Of a DNA stretch of 64,000 nucleotides, positions 22,889 to 31,681 are shown piece by piece. The DNA comes from a virus. The DNA is taken from positions 62,001 to 126,000 of IMG/VR virus record IMGVR_UViG_3300027833_003138. The stretch is one strand, 5' to 3'. The notes beneath the pieces are model-generated. The model saw only the letters and a list, made by a program, of their open reading frames with translations. It was not told the origin of the DNA and made no database searches. The number at the start of each line of letters is the position of its first letter. Position 1 is the first letter of the stretch. Both the position numbers and the translations under genes were made by a program.

Positions 22889-22910
22889 TACCTTATAACG
22901 GAATAAGGTA
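22889..22910 (+). promoter_or_regulatory. Hairpin that sequesters the tape-measure ribosome-binding site
   Basis: TACCTTAT-AACGGA-ATAAGGTA forms a perfect 8-bp stem with a 6-base loop. The 3' arm contains AAGG, the only Shine-Dalgarno-like sequence before the ATG at 22913 (2 bases after the stem). Folding would hide the site, so translation of the 2322-residue tape measure may be throttled or coupled to upstream translation. Confidence 0.6.
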
Positions 22911-22912
22911 AT

Positions 22913-25900
22913 ATGTCTATAAATCTCAATGTAACAGGTAATACGCAACCGCTTGAAGCGGCTGTTCAAGCGGCTGTAAACCGTATTCGCAAAACACCGA
23001 TCAAAATAACGGTGGACGACAAGGGAGCTACTCAGCCGCTTGGAAATATGAAACGCGGAGCTGATGAGTTTAGCAAATCTATGGAAGCTGCTAACGCTCG
23101 TATCATTGCGTTTGGCGCAAGTATGGCGATAATAAATGGAGTAGCTGACGGCTTTAAGGCCTTAGTTAAAAATGTTGTTGAAGTCGAAAAAGCCCTTGCC
23201 GATATCAATGTAGTGATGAATTTATCTACAGCGAATTTAGAAAAATTCTCAAACGGCTTGTTTAAAACCGCCAAGGAAACTGGAGCAGCTTTTAACGTTG
23301 CCGCTGAAGCAGCTACCGAATATGCTCGTCAAGGCTTGACAATGGAAGAGTCTTTAAAAAGAACTCGAGACGCTCTTATTTTGACCCGATTAACTGGAAT
23401 GGATTCTGCAAATGCAGTAAAAGCTTTAACTGCAGCCATGAATACTTATGGAGATCAAATAAAAGACACTACTCAGTTGGTAAGTAAGTTTGCCGCTGTT
23501 GATGTTAAATTTGCGGTTAGCGCTGAGGACTTTGCGGATGCTATATCTCGTACTGGACAAGCAGCAAGAAGCGCTGGAGTAGATATTGATGAATTGGTTG
23601 GTCTTGTTACTGCGGCTCAGCAGAAAACCGCTCGAGGTGGTAAAGTAATCGGAAACTCATTTAAAACAATTTTCACAAGAATAGGAAGAACAGACACTTT
23701 AAATCAATTGGAAAATCTGGGTATCGCTGTAAGAGATTTGGAAGGCAATACGATTGGCGCAAGAAGAATTTTAACCGATCTCGCTAACACTTTTGATCAT
23801 CTTACGGAATCTCAAAAAGCACAAATAGCTCAGACGGTTGGTGGAGTTTTTCAAATCAATATATTAAAAGCTGTGTTGAGTGACGCTGCAAAGCAAAACG
23901 GTATACTTGCAAACGCTACTCAAATCTCTGCAGGGGCCACCACAGAAGCTATAGACAAAAACGATCAATTAAGGCAGACCATGTCTGCAATGGCCACAGA
24001 AACCGGACTAGCTTTAAAGGAATTAAGTGCACAGATTGGAGAAATTATGCTTGCTCCGGGAATGGAAAAGGTTTTGAATGTTTTTAAGGGACTGGCTGAA
24101 GGAGCAAATGAAATGCTTGGCGGTGGAGAATCCACTGGTAGCGATTTCGCTCAAGGTTTTTTAAAGGGCTTGGGTAATATCATAACTGGTCCAGGGTTGG
24201 TCGTTATTTCCGCAGTATTTATAAAGTTATTTGCTAAAGCTTTGGTTTATGCGAATCAAAGTCTGCAATCTTTAATTGGGGTAACAAGCGAAGCTCATAA
24301 ACAAAAAGCAATACAAACTTCTCTTGTTACTTTATTTGGGCAAAACGCAGCGATAAGCAAGGAAATGTTGCGAACCGATATTTCAAGAACGGAAAAGGAA
24401 AAAATAATCCTTGGACTCTTGAAGGCTCAAGTTGTTGAAGCTAACATGTTGAACTCTGTATCAAAAAGCGTTGCTTCTAGTTTATACACGAAAGGTTACA
24501 ATGCAAGCCTTGCCCCTCGAAAGGGAAGAGCGGGCGGACACATTCCAAATTTTGCAGATCCAGAACGCGAGCAAGCTGCGCGAGGTGGATATGCGGCTGG
24601 AACAATTCGTTCGATGAATATGCCTGGCGAAGGCTCGGTGATATATAACAGCGCAGAAAAAGTAAAGAATTTTAAGGGGATGAGTCAACCTGCGATCATG
24701 CCTCCTCATTCAAGCAAAGCTGGAAAAAATTATCAACAAGCATTTGGTAGTATACATGGATTCGATCCATATGCAGCAGGAGGGTATATACCGAACTATG
24801 CGAGAGTAAAAGATGTTCCAAATACTTATATGGATGTCCGAGCTTTTAAACAATTCGCAGGAATAAGAACTGGCGCTTCCTCGAGTAATACTAAGGCCAC
24901 GGGAGCATATAACACCCTTCGTCAATACGCAGAAACAAATAAACTTCAAAATTTATCTCCGGCAGCGCTTGTAAAGTCTTATAAAGGAAGCCAAACCCTA
25001 AAGAGCCCAAAAAAGTCTTTAGCCGCAATGCTTGTTCCCCCTGAAGGTTATAGTGGCAAGCCTTTTGCTAGCTACAGCGATCTTACGTGGCCAGTCTATT
25101 CCTTAAGGCCTGACGCTCAAACCGACCCATCTTTAAGCAAAATGGTTGAGGGTGACTTCAAGTCGACGGGAAGTAAGTATGCTTCAAGAATCTCCAAAGT
25201 TCTAGAGAGGGGGCCAGTTAGTGAAAGTAAGATTTGGAAAACTATGCAGTCGGACACTGCTGGCGGAGCAAAAGGAGCATGGAAAGCTGCGGTAGGAGCT
25301 TTATTTGAAGCCGCAGTTAATTCCGCTTTAGATTATAGAAGTAAAGGGAGAGGTAAGGATGAGGGAGACTTCGATGTTCGAGGTGGGGATATAGGGATAT
25401 TGTCAACAGCTTTTGATGGTTTTCCTGAGGGTATGACATTAGCCGATTACAAAAGCGATGACCGAAGTCCAGGAAATAAAGCTTCTTTTAGAAAAAAAGT
25501 ACTTAAGCAACTTAAATTTAATAAATCCCAACAGCAAAACAAACTCAAACCAGGAAATTACGCCTCGGGGTTTATACCTAACTTCGCCGCAGCACGGCTA
25601 GCTCTCACGGGTGGATTGGTTGGAAAAAACAAATTTGGCAATATAGATCGCAGGCAGATGACAAGACTGGTAAGATCTAATCCTTACTTCAACGGCTTGA
25701 TGAATGAACATCTTACATGGGACAGTTTTCCGAAAAAAGATAAGCGTAAATTAAGCGGGTGGCTACTCAAACAAGGGGTGTCTAACCGAGCCTTGCAAGC
25801 GTATGGTCTTGCAAGCATGCATTCAAAATCGATCGGAGAGGGAATCTCAAACTTAGCTATGGCGAAAGGCTTTATTCCCAACTTTGCTAACCCATTATCA

Positions 25901-28900
25901 GATGCAATAGGTCGAGAGAAAGCTGCAGGGGTTCCTGTTTCACAAATTCGTGTTGGCTCACACGGCGCGCTCATGGGTAAGAGTAACCCCCTCGGCCTCG
26001 GCGTAACCAATACGCAAGACGAACCAAATGGTCTGCGCGATGTAATTGGTGCAGCAGGCGGGTTTGTGCCGAATTATGCAGAGCCCGGCTTCCAAAGAAC
26101 AGATGTAAACATTAAAGGCAGGAGAAAGCAAGATAAGCTTGTCGAAAAATTAAATCGAGAGCTAGAAAAGTATACAAACGCCTTTAAAAAAGGTCAACTC
26201 TCTCAGAAAAACTTAACCCAAGGAATAAAAAACCTTAATCAAAAATACGGCTTAAGCGAACAAACACAAAAGAGAGTCTTGAAAGAGACGAACAACTCTA
26301 TAACTGCAACTCAAAAACTTAATGCAGCAAGACTAAGTACTACAAAAGCTTTAAGCGGCGGCGCCAAGGGAGCTATGGGGCTATGGGGAAAGGCGAACTC
26401 GAAAATAGAATCGTCCGCTTTAGGTAAAGGTTTAAGCTCCACAGGCGGCCAAATGGGCTTGATGATGGGAGCCCCTATGCTCGCTGGAATGCTTCAAGGC
26501 GACGGAATTGGAACAGTAAGCGACACTAGTTATAAAGCGGGAGGGGTTGCTCAGGGGTTGGGCACTGGCGCCGCAATGGGTATGATGTTTGGACCGTTAG
26601 GTACTATTGTGGGGGGTACTATTGGTGCTTTTAAGGGTCTTGTGGACGCATCCAACGAACTCAAGGAAGCTCAAGAAAAAGCCATTAAAATTGCTAGAGA
26701 ATCAAGCGTTCAGACTGGCGCTGCTCTCGGCCAATCATTAGCTCCCGCTTTAGCTAAAACAGATTTTGGAAAAGGCGGTGCGGTCAATTTTTCTTTTGCA
26801 GGAAAGCAAAGAGAATTAGATCTAGATAGCCCTAATCAGTTATCCACACGAAACGTCGAAGCGGGGCGATTTGGTATGAAAATGGGAGAAAATGTTAGGA
26901 GTCAAATGTTGGGTGGCTTAGATTTTGATTTAAAAAAATTGGTTGATGATTCGCGTGGGGGAAGATCTTTTGCTGAGCTTTCTAAAAATTTGTCTAAAGC
27001 TGGCTTAAGTGGAACGGTGGTAGATAAAGAATTTTTAAAGGACGCTTTGTATGAAGAATATGATCCGGACTCAGAGTATGGAAAAACAAAAGCGAGAGGT
27101 GGGCCAGAAGCAATTAAAAGAATTGAAGATCAGATCCTAGCTCAAATGGGGTCTGCTGCTAGGCCTGAAGCAATTAAGGCCGCATTAGATCAATTACCCG
27201 CTGATATGAAAATTCAAACTGCAGCGCTAGAAAAAGGCTCAACCGCAGGAGGGAGGTTCTTTGACAAAGGCGCTCTCGAATATTTTACTCCCGAAGAATT
27301 AAAAAGACAAATCGACAAAGGTGACATTACGCAGGTCGCAAAAGCTTATGAAGATATTTTAAAACAAATCGACACCCAGAAAGAGGTAAACGCAGAAAAT
27401 AATAAAGCCGTAATCCTCCAACTCAATGCTCAACGAGCAATGGTAGCCGCTCAGCAAGAGACTCGGGATATACAATTCAATATAAAATCTTCATATGCAA
27501 AAATCGGCAGCTCATTGTCTTTGCAAGCTAAAATCATGGGTAATTTTGCTACCGAGCAACAAAAAGCTCAATTAGATTATACAAAAGCAATCAACAAGGC
27601 TGCGCAATCATATGCTACCGGAGCTCAATCAGAGCAGGGTAAATACAGACAAGGTATGCTCGCTTTCTCTAAAAACGATAATATTGCTTCTGCTTTAAAA
27701 ACAAGCTTAGCTCGGAAAAATTTAGTAGAACAGGCTGAACGTTCAGAAGATTTAGCTGGTCAATTTCCTAAGGACTCAGCAATCGAGGCAAAGGCTGAAC
27801 AGATAGATTTAACAAATGAACTAATTAAACTATCAAATGAAGAATTATACGCAGAATTAAAAAAAGCAAATTTAAACACCGTGCAACTTCAAGCACTCGA
27901 AGACTACAAAAACAGCAAAGAAAAAAATATTGAATTATTAGTAAAAGAATTAGACCTATCCAACTCAATTGCAGAAAGTGAAAAGATAATAAATGATGCT
28001 ATTGCAAGAAGAAAAGATTTAATTGCCGATGCGTCCACCGCAATTGGCATGTCTGATAAGCAACTCGCCCATAATCAAAAAATGCGAAGTTTTGCTGATA
28101 AGCTTGCCGCAGCGCAGAGATTAACCGCTTTTGGACCAGGATTTAAAACAGGAAAAGAGCAAGAAGATTTTAAAATGAAAGAAAAGCAATTTACTCTCGC
28201 AAGTTCCGCTATAACTTTAAGAAAAAATGCTAAATCTGCGGTCAATAAAAAAATAAAAGAACGCACCGATCTCGAACTGCAACAACAGACAGCTCAAGAA
28301 AGAATCACGGCTCTGAAAGGGGGCGCCGAGTCAACTATCGAAAACGAGCAAAAAAAGTTAGAGGCGCTTCTTATTAAACAGCAACAGAATCTTGCTTTTA
28401 TAGATCATGAAATAAAAAACATTAACGAATCAACAGAGGTTGAAATATCAAATGCCCAAAAACTCTTAGAAGAAGAGAAAAAAAGATTAAAACTTAAGAG
28501 GGAATACGAAACCGGACCTGGCGCAATGCGTAATGGAGCTCGCGATGCTCAAAAAAGAATTGTTGAGCAGGCTGAAACGATGGAGCTTAGGCTCGGAGGT
28601 GAATTAACAAATCAATTTAGAGACGGCCTTGTTGACGGTATGCAAGCAGCAATAAATAAAGCCGATGACTTGAGCGATGTTATGAATAATATTGCAATGA
28701 ATTTTCTTGGAGCAATTCAACAAGCTTATCTTGGTAAAGCCGCCGATGCAATCGTTGGAGCTTTACCGTTTTCTAGCGGAGGAGGAGTAAGAAAATATTC
28801 TAAAGGAGGCGGAGTTCCTGCAATGGTTACTAATGGCGAATATGTAATGGGTCGCGACGCTGTGAAAAAATACGGTGGCGGATTTATGCATAGATTAAAC

Positions 28901-29881
28901 GCAGGCGGAAAACTTCCAGGTTATTCAACTGGAGGTAAGCCAGACGAGCCTCAGCCAGGATCCGCTCTCGCTTCAAACTTTGGAGGAGGAGAAGGTTACA
29001 ACACAGGAAGAAGATATCAATCTCAAGCAATGTCTGGATTTTTCTACAGCGGACAAGCTGGGAACGTAGGACTTCAAGAAGATACTCAATATACAAAAGG
29101 TATCATTCAAGAAAGAATGAGAAAGGAAGCTGAGAAAAAAGCCAAAAAAAGAGCTTTAATGCAAATGATCGTAGGTACCGCTCTGAGTGTTGGAATTGGA
29201 TCTCTCGCTAACGCCGGAATTGGGGCAATGGCAGAATCTGGAGCCTTAGGGGGAGGAGCTCAACAGCAAGCCTTATTGAAAGCTGCTCCAGAGGGAACTT
29301 TTGGCCCAATGGACCCTAGTTCCGCTAGAAGATATGGAGGTTTCAGCGCACGCTTAAATCAAAACTTTGGGGGTAATGGATCATGGTCTTGGAACAAGAG
29401 TGAGCAGGATGGGTTCTCGAGCCAAGACCTAAGAAGCTTGCAGCCAGATTTTTTTCGTGGAGGAAGAGTGGGTAAATACGCCAACGGCGGCCACATAGCT
29501 GGCAAGTCTGGCATCGATCAAATTCCCGCAATGCTCAGCGAAGGAGAGTATGTAATTCGCGCAAGTAGCGCTCGACAGCTCGGCAAACCAATGCTCGACC
29601 GAATAAATGCAGGAAAATTCAATGATGGTGGAGCAGTGACCCCCTTAACAGAAAACTCAGAAACTGGAACTTCTGGCGGAAATACAAATAATATTAATAT
29701 AACGGTTAATATGGACAAGGGAAGTGGGAAATCAGAAAAAAAGGATGATAAAGCAGGAGCCAATCCAAAAGACTCGTCAGAAGATCAAGAAAAAAGCACG
29801 CAGTTGGCGGAAAAAGTAAAACAACAAGTTATTTCTGTGATAATGGACGAGCAGCGACCAGGAGGCTTGTTGAGTGACTGA
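22913..29881 (+). CDS. Tail tape measure protein with embedded nuclease-like domain
   Basis: A 2322-residue protein. The first ~430 residues match the TP901-type tape-measure core (MAAANARIIAFGAS-type helix, then GVDIDELVGLVTAAQQKTARGG). At the usual ~1.5 A per residue the tail would be about 350 nm. A motif G-[FYH]-[IV]-P-N-[FY]-A occurs five times, near residues 541, 623, 884, 984 and 1047. Residues ~785-860 resemble a PD-(D/E)XK nuclease (GALFEAAV, DFDV, ADYKSD). Hydrophobic glycine segments lie at ~1170-1245 and coiled coils at ~1480-1880. The C-terminus has two GEYV[MI] modules (VPAMVTNGEYVMG; IPAMLSEGEYVIR) typical of tape measures. Confidence 0.93.
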   Translation: MSINLNVTGNTQPLEAAVQAAVNRIRKTPIKITVDDKGATQPLGNMKRGADEFSKSMEAANARIIAFGASMAIINGVADGFKALVKNVVEVEKALADINVVMNLSTANLEKFSNGLFKTAKETGAAFNVAAEAATEYARQGLTMEESLKRTRDALILTRLTGMDSANAVKALTAAMNTYGDQIKDTTQLVSKFAAVDVKFAVSAEDFADAISRTGQAARSAGVDIDELVGLVTAAQQKTARGGKVIGNSFKTIFTRIGRTDTLNQLENLGIAVRDLEGNTIGARRILTDLANTFDHLTESQKAQIAQTVGGVFQINILKAVLSDAAKQNGILANATQISAGATTEAIDKNDQLRQTMSAMATETGLALKELSAQIGEIMLAPGMEKVLNVFKGLAEGANEMLGGGESTGSDFAQGFLKGLGNIITGPGLVVISAVFIKLFAKALVYANQSLQSLIGVTSEAHKQKAIQTSLVTLFGQNAAISKEMLRTDISRTEKEKIILGLLKAQVVEANMLNSVSKSVASSLYTKGYNASLAPRKGRAGGHIPNFADPEREQAARGGYAAGTIRSMNMPGEGSVIYNSAEKVKNFKGMSQPAIMPPHSSKAGKNYQQAFGSIHGFDPYAAGGYIPNYARVKDVPNTYMDVRAFKQFAGIRTGASSSNTKATGAYNTLRQYAETNKLQNLSPAALVKSYKGSQTLKSPKKSLAAMLVPPEGYSGKPFASYSDLTWPVYSLRPDAQTDPSLSKMVEGDFKSTGSKYASRISKVLERGPVSESKIWKTMQSDTAGGAKGAWKAAVGALFEAAVNSALDYRSKGRGKDEGDFDVRGGDIGILSTAFDGFPEGMTLADYKSDDRSPGNKASFRKKVLKQLKFNKSQQQNKLKPGNYASGFIPNFAAARLALTGGLVGKNKFGNIDRRQMTRLVRSNPYFNGLMNEHLTWDSFPKKDKRKLSGWLLKQGVSNRALQAYGLASMHSKSIGEGISNLAMAKGFIPNFANPLSDAIGREKAAGVPVSQIRVGSHGALMGKSNPLGLGVTNTQDEPNGLRDVIGAAGGFVPNYAEPGFQRTDVNIKGRRKQDKLVEKLNRELEKYTNAFKKGQLSQKNLTQGIKNLNQKYGLSEQTQKRVLKETNNSITATQKLNAARLSTTKALSGGAKGAMGLWGKANSKIESSALGKGLSSTGGQMGLMMGAPMLAGMLQGDGIGTVSDTSYKAGGVAQGLGTGAAMGMMFGPLGTIVGGTIGAFKGLVDASNELKEAQEKAIKIARESSVQTGAALGQSLAPALAKTDFGKGGAVNFSFAGKQRELDLDSPNQLSTRNVEAGRFGMKMGENVRSQMLGGLDFDLKKLVDDSRGGRSFAELSKNLSKAGLSGTVVDKEFLKDALYEEYDPDSEYGKTKARGGPEAIKRIEDQILAQMGSAARPEAIKAALDQLPADMKIQTAALEKGSTAGGRFFDKGALEYFTPEELKRQIDKGDITQVAKAYEDILKQIDTQKEVNAENNKAVILQLNAQRAMVAAQQETRDIQFNIKSSYAKIGSSLSLQAKIMGNFATEQQKAQLDYTKAINKAAQSYATGAQSEQGKYRQGMLAFSKNDNIASALKTSLARKNLVEQAERSEDLAGQFPKDSAIEAKAEQIDLTNELIKLSNEELYAELKKANLNTVQLQALEDYKNSKEKNIELLVKELDLSNSIAESEKIINDAIARRKDLIADASTAIGMSDKQLAHNQKMRSFADKLAAAQRLTAFGPGFKTGKEQEDFKMKEKQFTLASSAITLRKNAKSAVNKKIKERTDLELQQQTAQERITALKGGAESTIENEQKKLEALLIKQQQNLAFIDHEIKNINESTEVEISNAQKLLEEEKKRLKLKREYETGPGAMRNGARDAQKRIVEQAETMELRLGGELTNQFRDGLVDGMQAAINKADDLSDVMNNIAMNFLGAIQQAYLGKAADAIVGALPFSSGGGVRKYSKGGGVPAMVTNGEYVMGRDAVKKYGGGFMHRLNAGGKLPGYSTGGKPDEPQPGSALASNFGGGEGYNTGRRYQSQAMSGFFYSGQAGNVGLQEDTQYTKGIIQERMRKEAEKKAKKRALMQMIVGTALSVGIGSLANAGIGAMAESGALGGGAQQQALLKAAPEGTFGPMDPSSARRYGGFSARLNQNFGGNGSWSWNKSEQDGFSSQDLRSLQPDFFRGGRVGKYANGGHIAGKSGIDQIPAMLSEGEYVIRASSARQLGKPMLDRINAGKFNDGGAVTPLTENSETGTSGGNTNNINITVNMDKGSGKSEKKDDKAGANPKDSSEDQEKSTQLAEKVKQQVISVIMDEQRPGGLLSD

Positions 29882-29883
29882 TC

Positions 29884-30765
29884 ATGACTTTCTCAAATTA
29901 TGAACAAACTATAGTTGTAAACAATACCGCTCTTTCTGGAGTAGTAAATGTTAATGGAAGTTACGGAATAACAGAAAAGCCAATAAAGGTTGCTGGCGTA
30001 GGGTTTATAGACGCTTTTGTTAACGGTCCTCTTGAGGGTAATTTTTCGATTTCAAGAAAGATGGTAAGCAGGGATCCTATACTGGATCTGAATGTAGTCG
30101 GGCAGTACGCCTACGACGAAAATGAAATAAGTGGATCAATTTTATACGACAATAACACAAAGGGTTTTGGGTTTACAAAAGGAAGAATTACTCGTTATTC
30201 AGTCAACTGTACAGTGGGCGATCTTCCTGATATTGAAACTGATATCACTGTATTTGGGGATCTAGGAAGCGGAATATTAATTCAAGAAGCTACCAAGCCT
30301 CATCCACCTATACAATTTACTGACCAGGCCAGTATTTCAATAAACGTAAGCGATTTTTCAACAGACGCAGTAACAGATTTCAGCTTTAGTCGAGCTTTAA
30401 ATTTGCAGCCAATGTATGCAATTCCAAAAGGCACCGAAGCCGAATGGCATGCCGACAGCAAAACCACTTACGAAAATCATGATCCAATACAAATCGATAC
30501 AATTTATCCAATCGAAACGGATATTAATTTTACAATGATTGTAAATGAATACGAAGTAAGACAAACCAAAGATCGTCTCAGAGCGGCTCCAGAAAGCGAT
30601 GTCGTTATTCAAATAAAAGATTCTAAAACAAAAGAAGTTATTAATGCTTTTACTGGCGTTAAGGCTAGATTAATAAGCGAATCTATAACATCCTCGGTCG
30701 AAGGAGAAATGAGTATATCTTTAACTTATAAATCATATGAGACCCTTCATAATCCAGTAATATGA
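29884..30765 (+). CDS. Tail-tube-fold protein, distal position
   Basis: A 293-residue, strand-rich protein. TKGRITRYSVNCTVGDLPD followed by DITVFGDLGSG aligns in pattern with GNGYVSNYSIEASVGSMPT in the probable tube protein at 17328. It is therefore likely a tube-fold paralogue used at the distal tail, as distal tail or tube-initiator proteins are. It starts 2 bases after the tape-measure stop and overlaps the next gene by 4 bases (ATGA), in the position of distal tail genes. Confidence 0.6.
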   Translation: MTFSNYEQTIVVNNTALSGVVNVNGSYGITEKPIKVAGVGFIDAFVNGPLEGNFSISRKMVSRDPILDLNVVGQYAYDENEISGSILYDNNTKGFGFTKGRITRYSVNCTVGDLPDIETDITVFGDLGSGILIQEATKPHPPIQFTDQASISINVSDFSTDAVTDFSFSRALNLQPMYAIPKGTEAEWHADSKTTYENHDPIQIDTIYPIETDINFTMIVNEYEVRQTKDRLRAAPESDVVIQIKDSKTKEVINAFTGVKARLISESITSSVEGEMSISLTYKSYETLHNPVI

Positions 30766-31679
30766 GCAAGCCTTTTTTAAGATTTGAAGATGGTAAGATT
30801 TCTTTGGGAGGCAAGGATCTAATGGTTCAGTCTGCTAATTTATCAATAACCCCAACTCTAGAACCAGAAAGAGTATATGGAGACCTTGATCTCTCGATAG
30901 TCGGAGCGAAAACCGAGTTTGTTAATTTTGCAGCTACCGCAGGTCTTCGCGGCAAGCTTGATATTTCTTTTGTAATTACTGCTGAATTTTTTAAACAAAA
31001 TAATATTATTAATTCTATTGATAGATTGTTTGAAATAAAAGACGGTATGAGTGAAAATCCTATTGATGGAAATATAGTTGGTCGTTATTTATTTGATAAT
31101 ATGTATTTAACTAATTTTAGTTTTAGTATAGCTCCTTTTCAAGTTATACAAGCTAATGCAAGTTATGATATATATGGTACAATATTAAAAACAGTAGATA
31201 GAAGGTTTCAAGAATTAAATATTGATCCTGCTCACGGACTTAAATCATTTGGAGAAATAAAAGCAAGCAATACAAATATGGACACCGCGAATAAAAAACA
31301 ATTTGAGGTATCTAAATTAAATTATAATATAATAGTGGGAAGGAAGATACATAATCATATAAAAGACGGCGAACATACCTCTATTAATACAACCGCGAAT
31401 GGAGTGGTTCCTACTCGCGTGTCAATTGAGAATATTGAAGCAGAGATGAATATAGAATCAAACGACATGGTAAGAAATTTAAATCCAGACGGAAATTATC
31501 AATCAGGAACAACTCCCGAAGGTTTAAGCGACTCTACTATACAGGCTTTTTTGTACAGCTTGCAGGGAGAAAAGATCGCTAATTTCTCTTGTTCTGGAAG
31601 GATACACGGTCAGTCAATTTCAATATCAGAGGGCTCGCATGCGATGGGTTCAGTATCTGTAAAGCAGATAATTAAATAA
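30762..31679 (+). CDS. Tail-tube-fold or distal tail protein
   Basis: A 305-residue, strand-rich protein. YLTNFSFSIAPFQVIQANAS parallels the YSxxASVGxxP strand pair of the other tube-fold proteins. Coupled by ATGA to the 29884 gene, so the two may form a hetero-ring below the tube. Codon use changes sharply inside the gene: about 31010-31240 uses nearly only A/T-ending codons, while both flanks use C and G endings freely. Specific role unknown. Confidence 0.55.
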   Translation: MSKPFLRFEDGKISLGGKDLMVQSANLSITPTLEPERVYGDLDLSIVGAKTEFVNFAATAGLRGKLDISFVITAEFFKQNNIINSIDRLFEIKDGMSENPIDGNIVGRYLFDNMYLTNFSFSIAPFQVIQANASYDIYGTILKTVDRRFQELNIDPAHGLKSFGEIKASNTNMDTANKKQFEVSKLNYNIIVGRKIHNHIKDGEHTSINTTANGVVPTRVSIENIEAEMNIESNDMVRNLNPDGNYQSGTTPEGLSDSTIQAFLYSLQGEKIANFSCSGRIHGQSISISEGSHAMGSVSVKQIIK

Positions 31680-31681
31680 TC

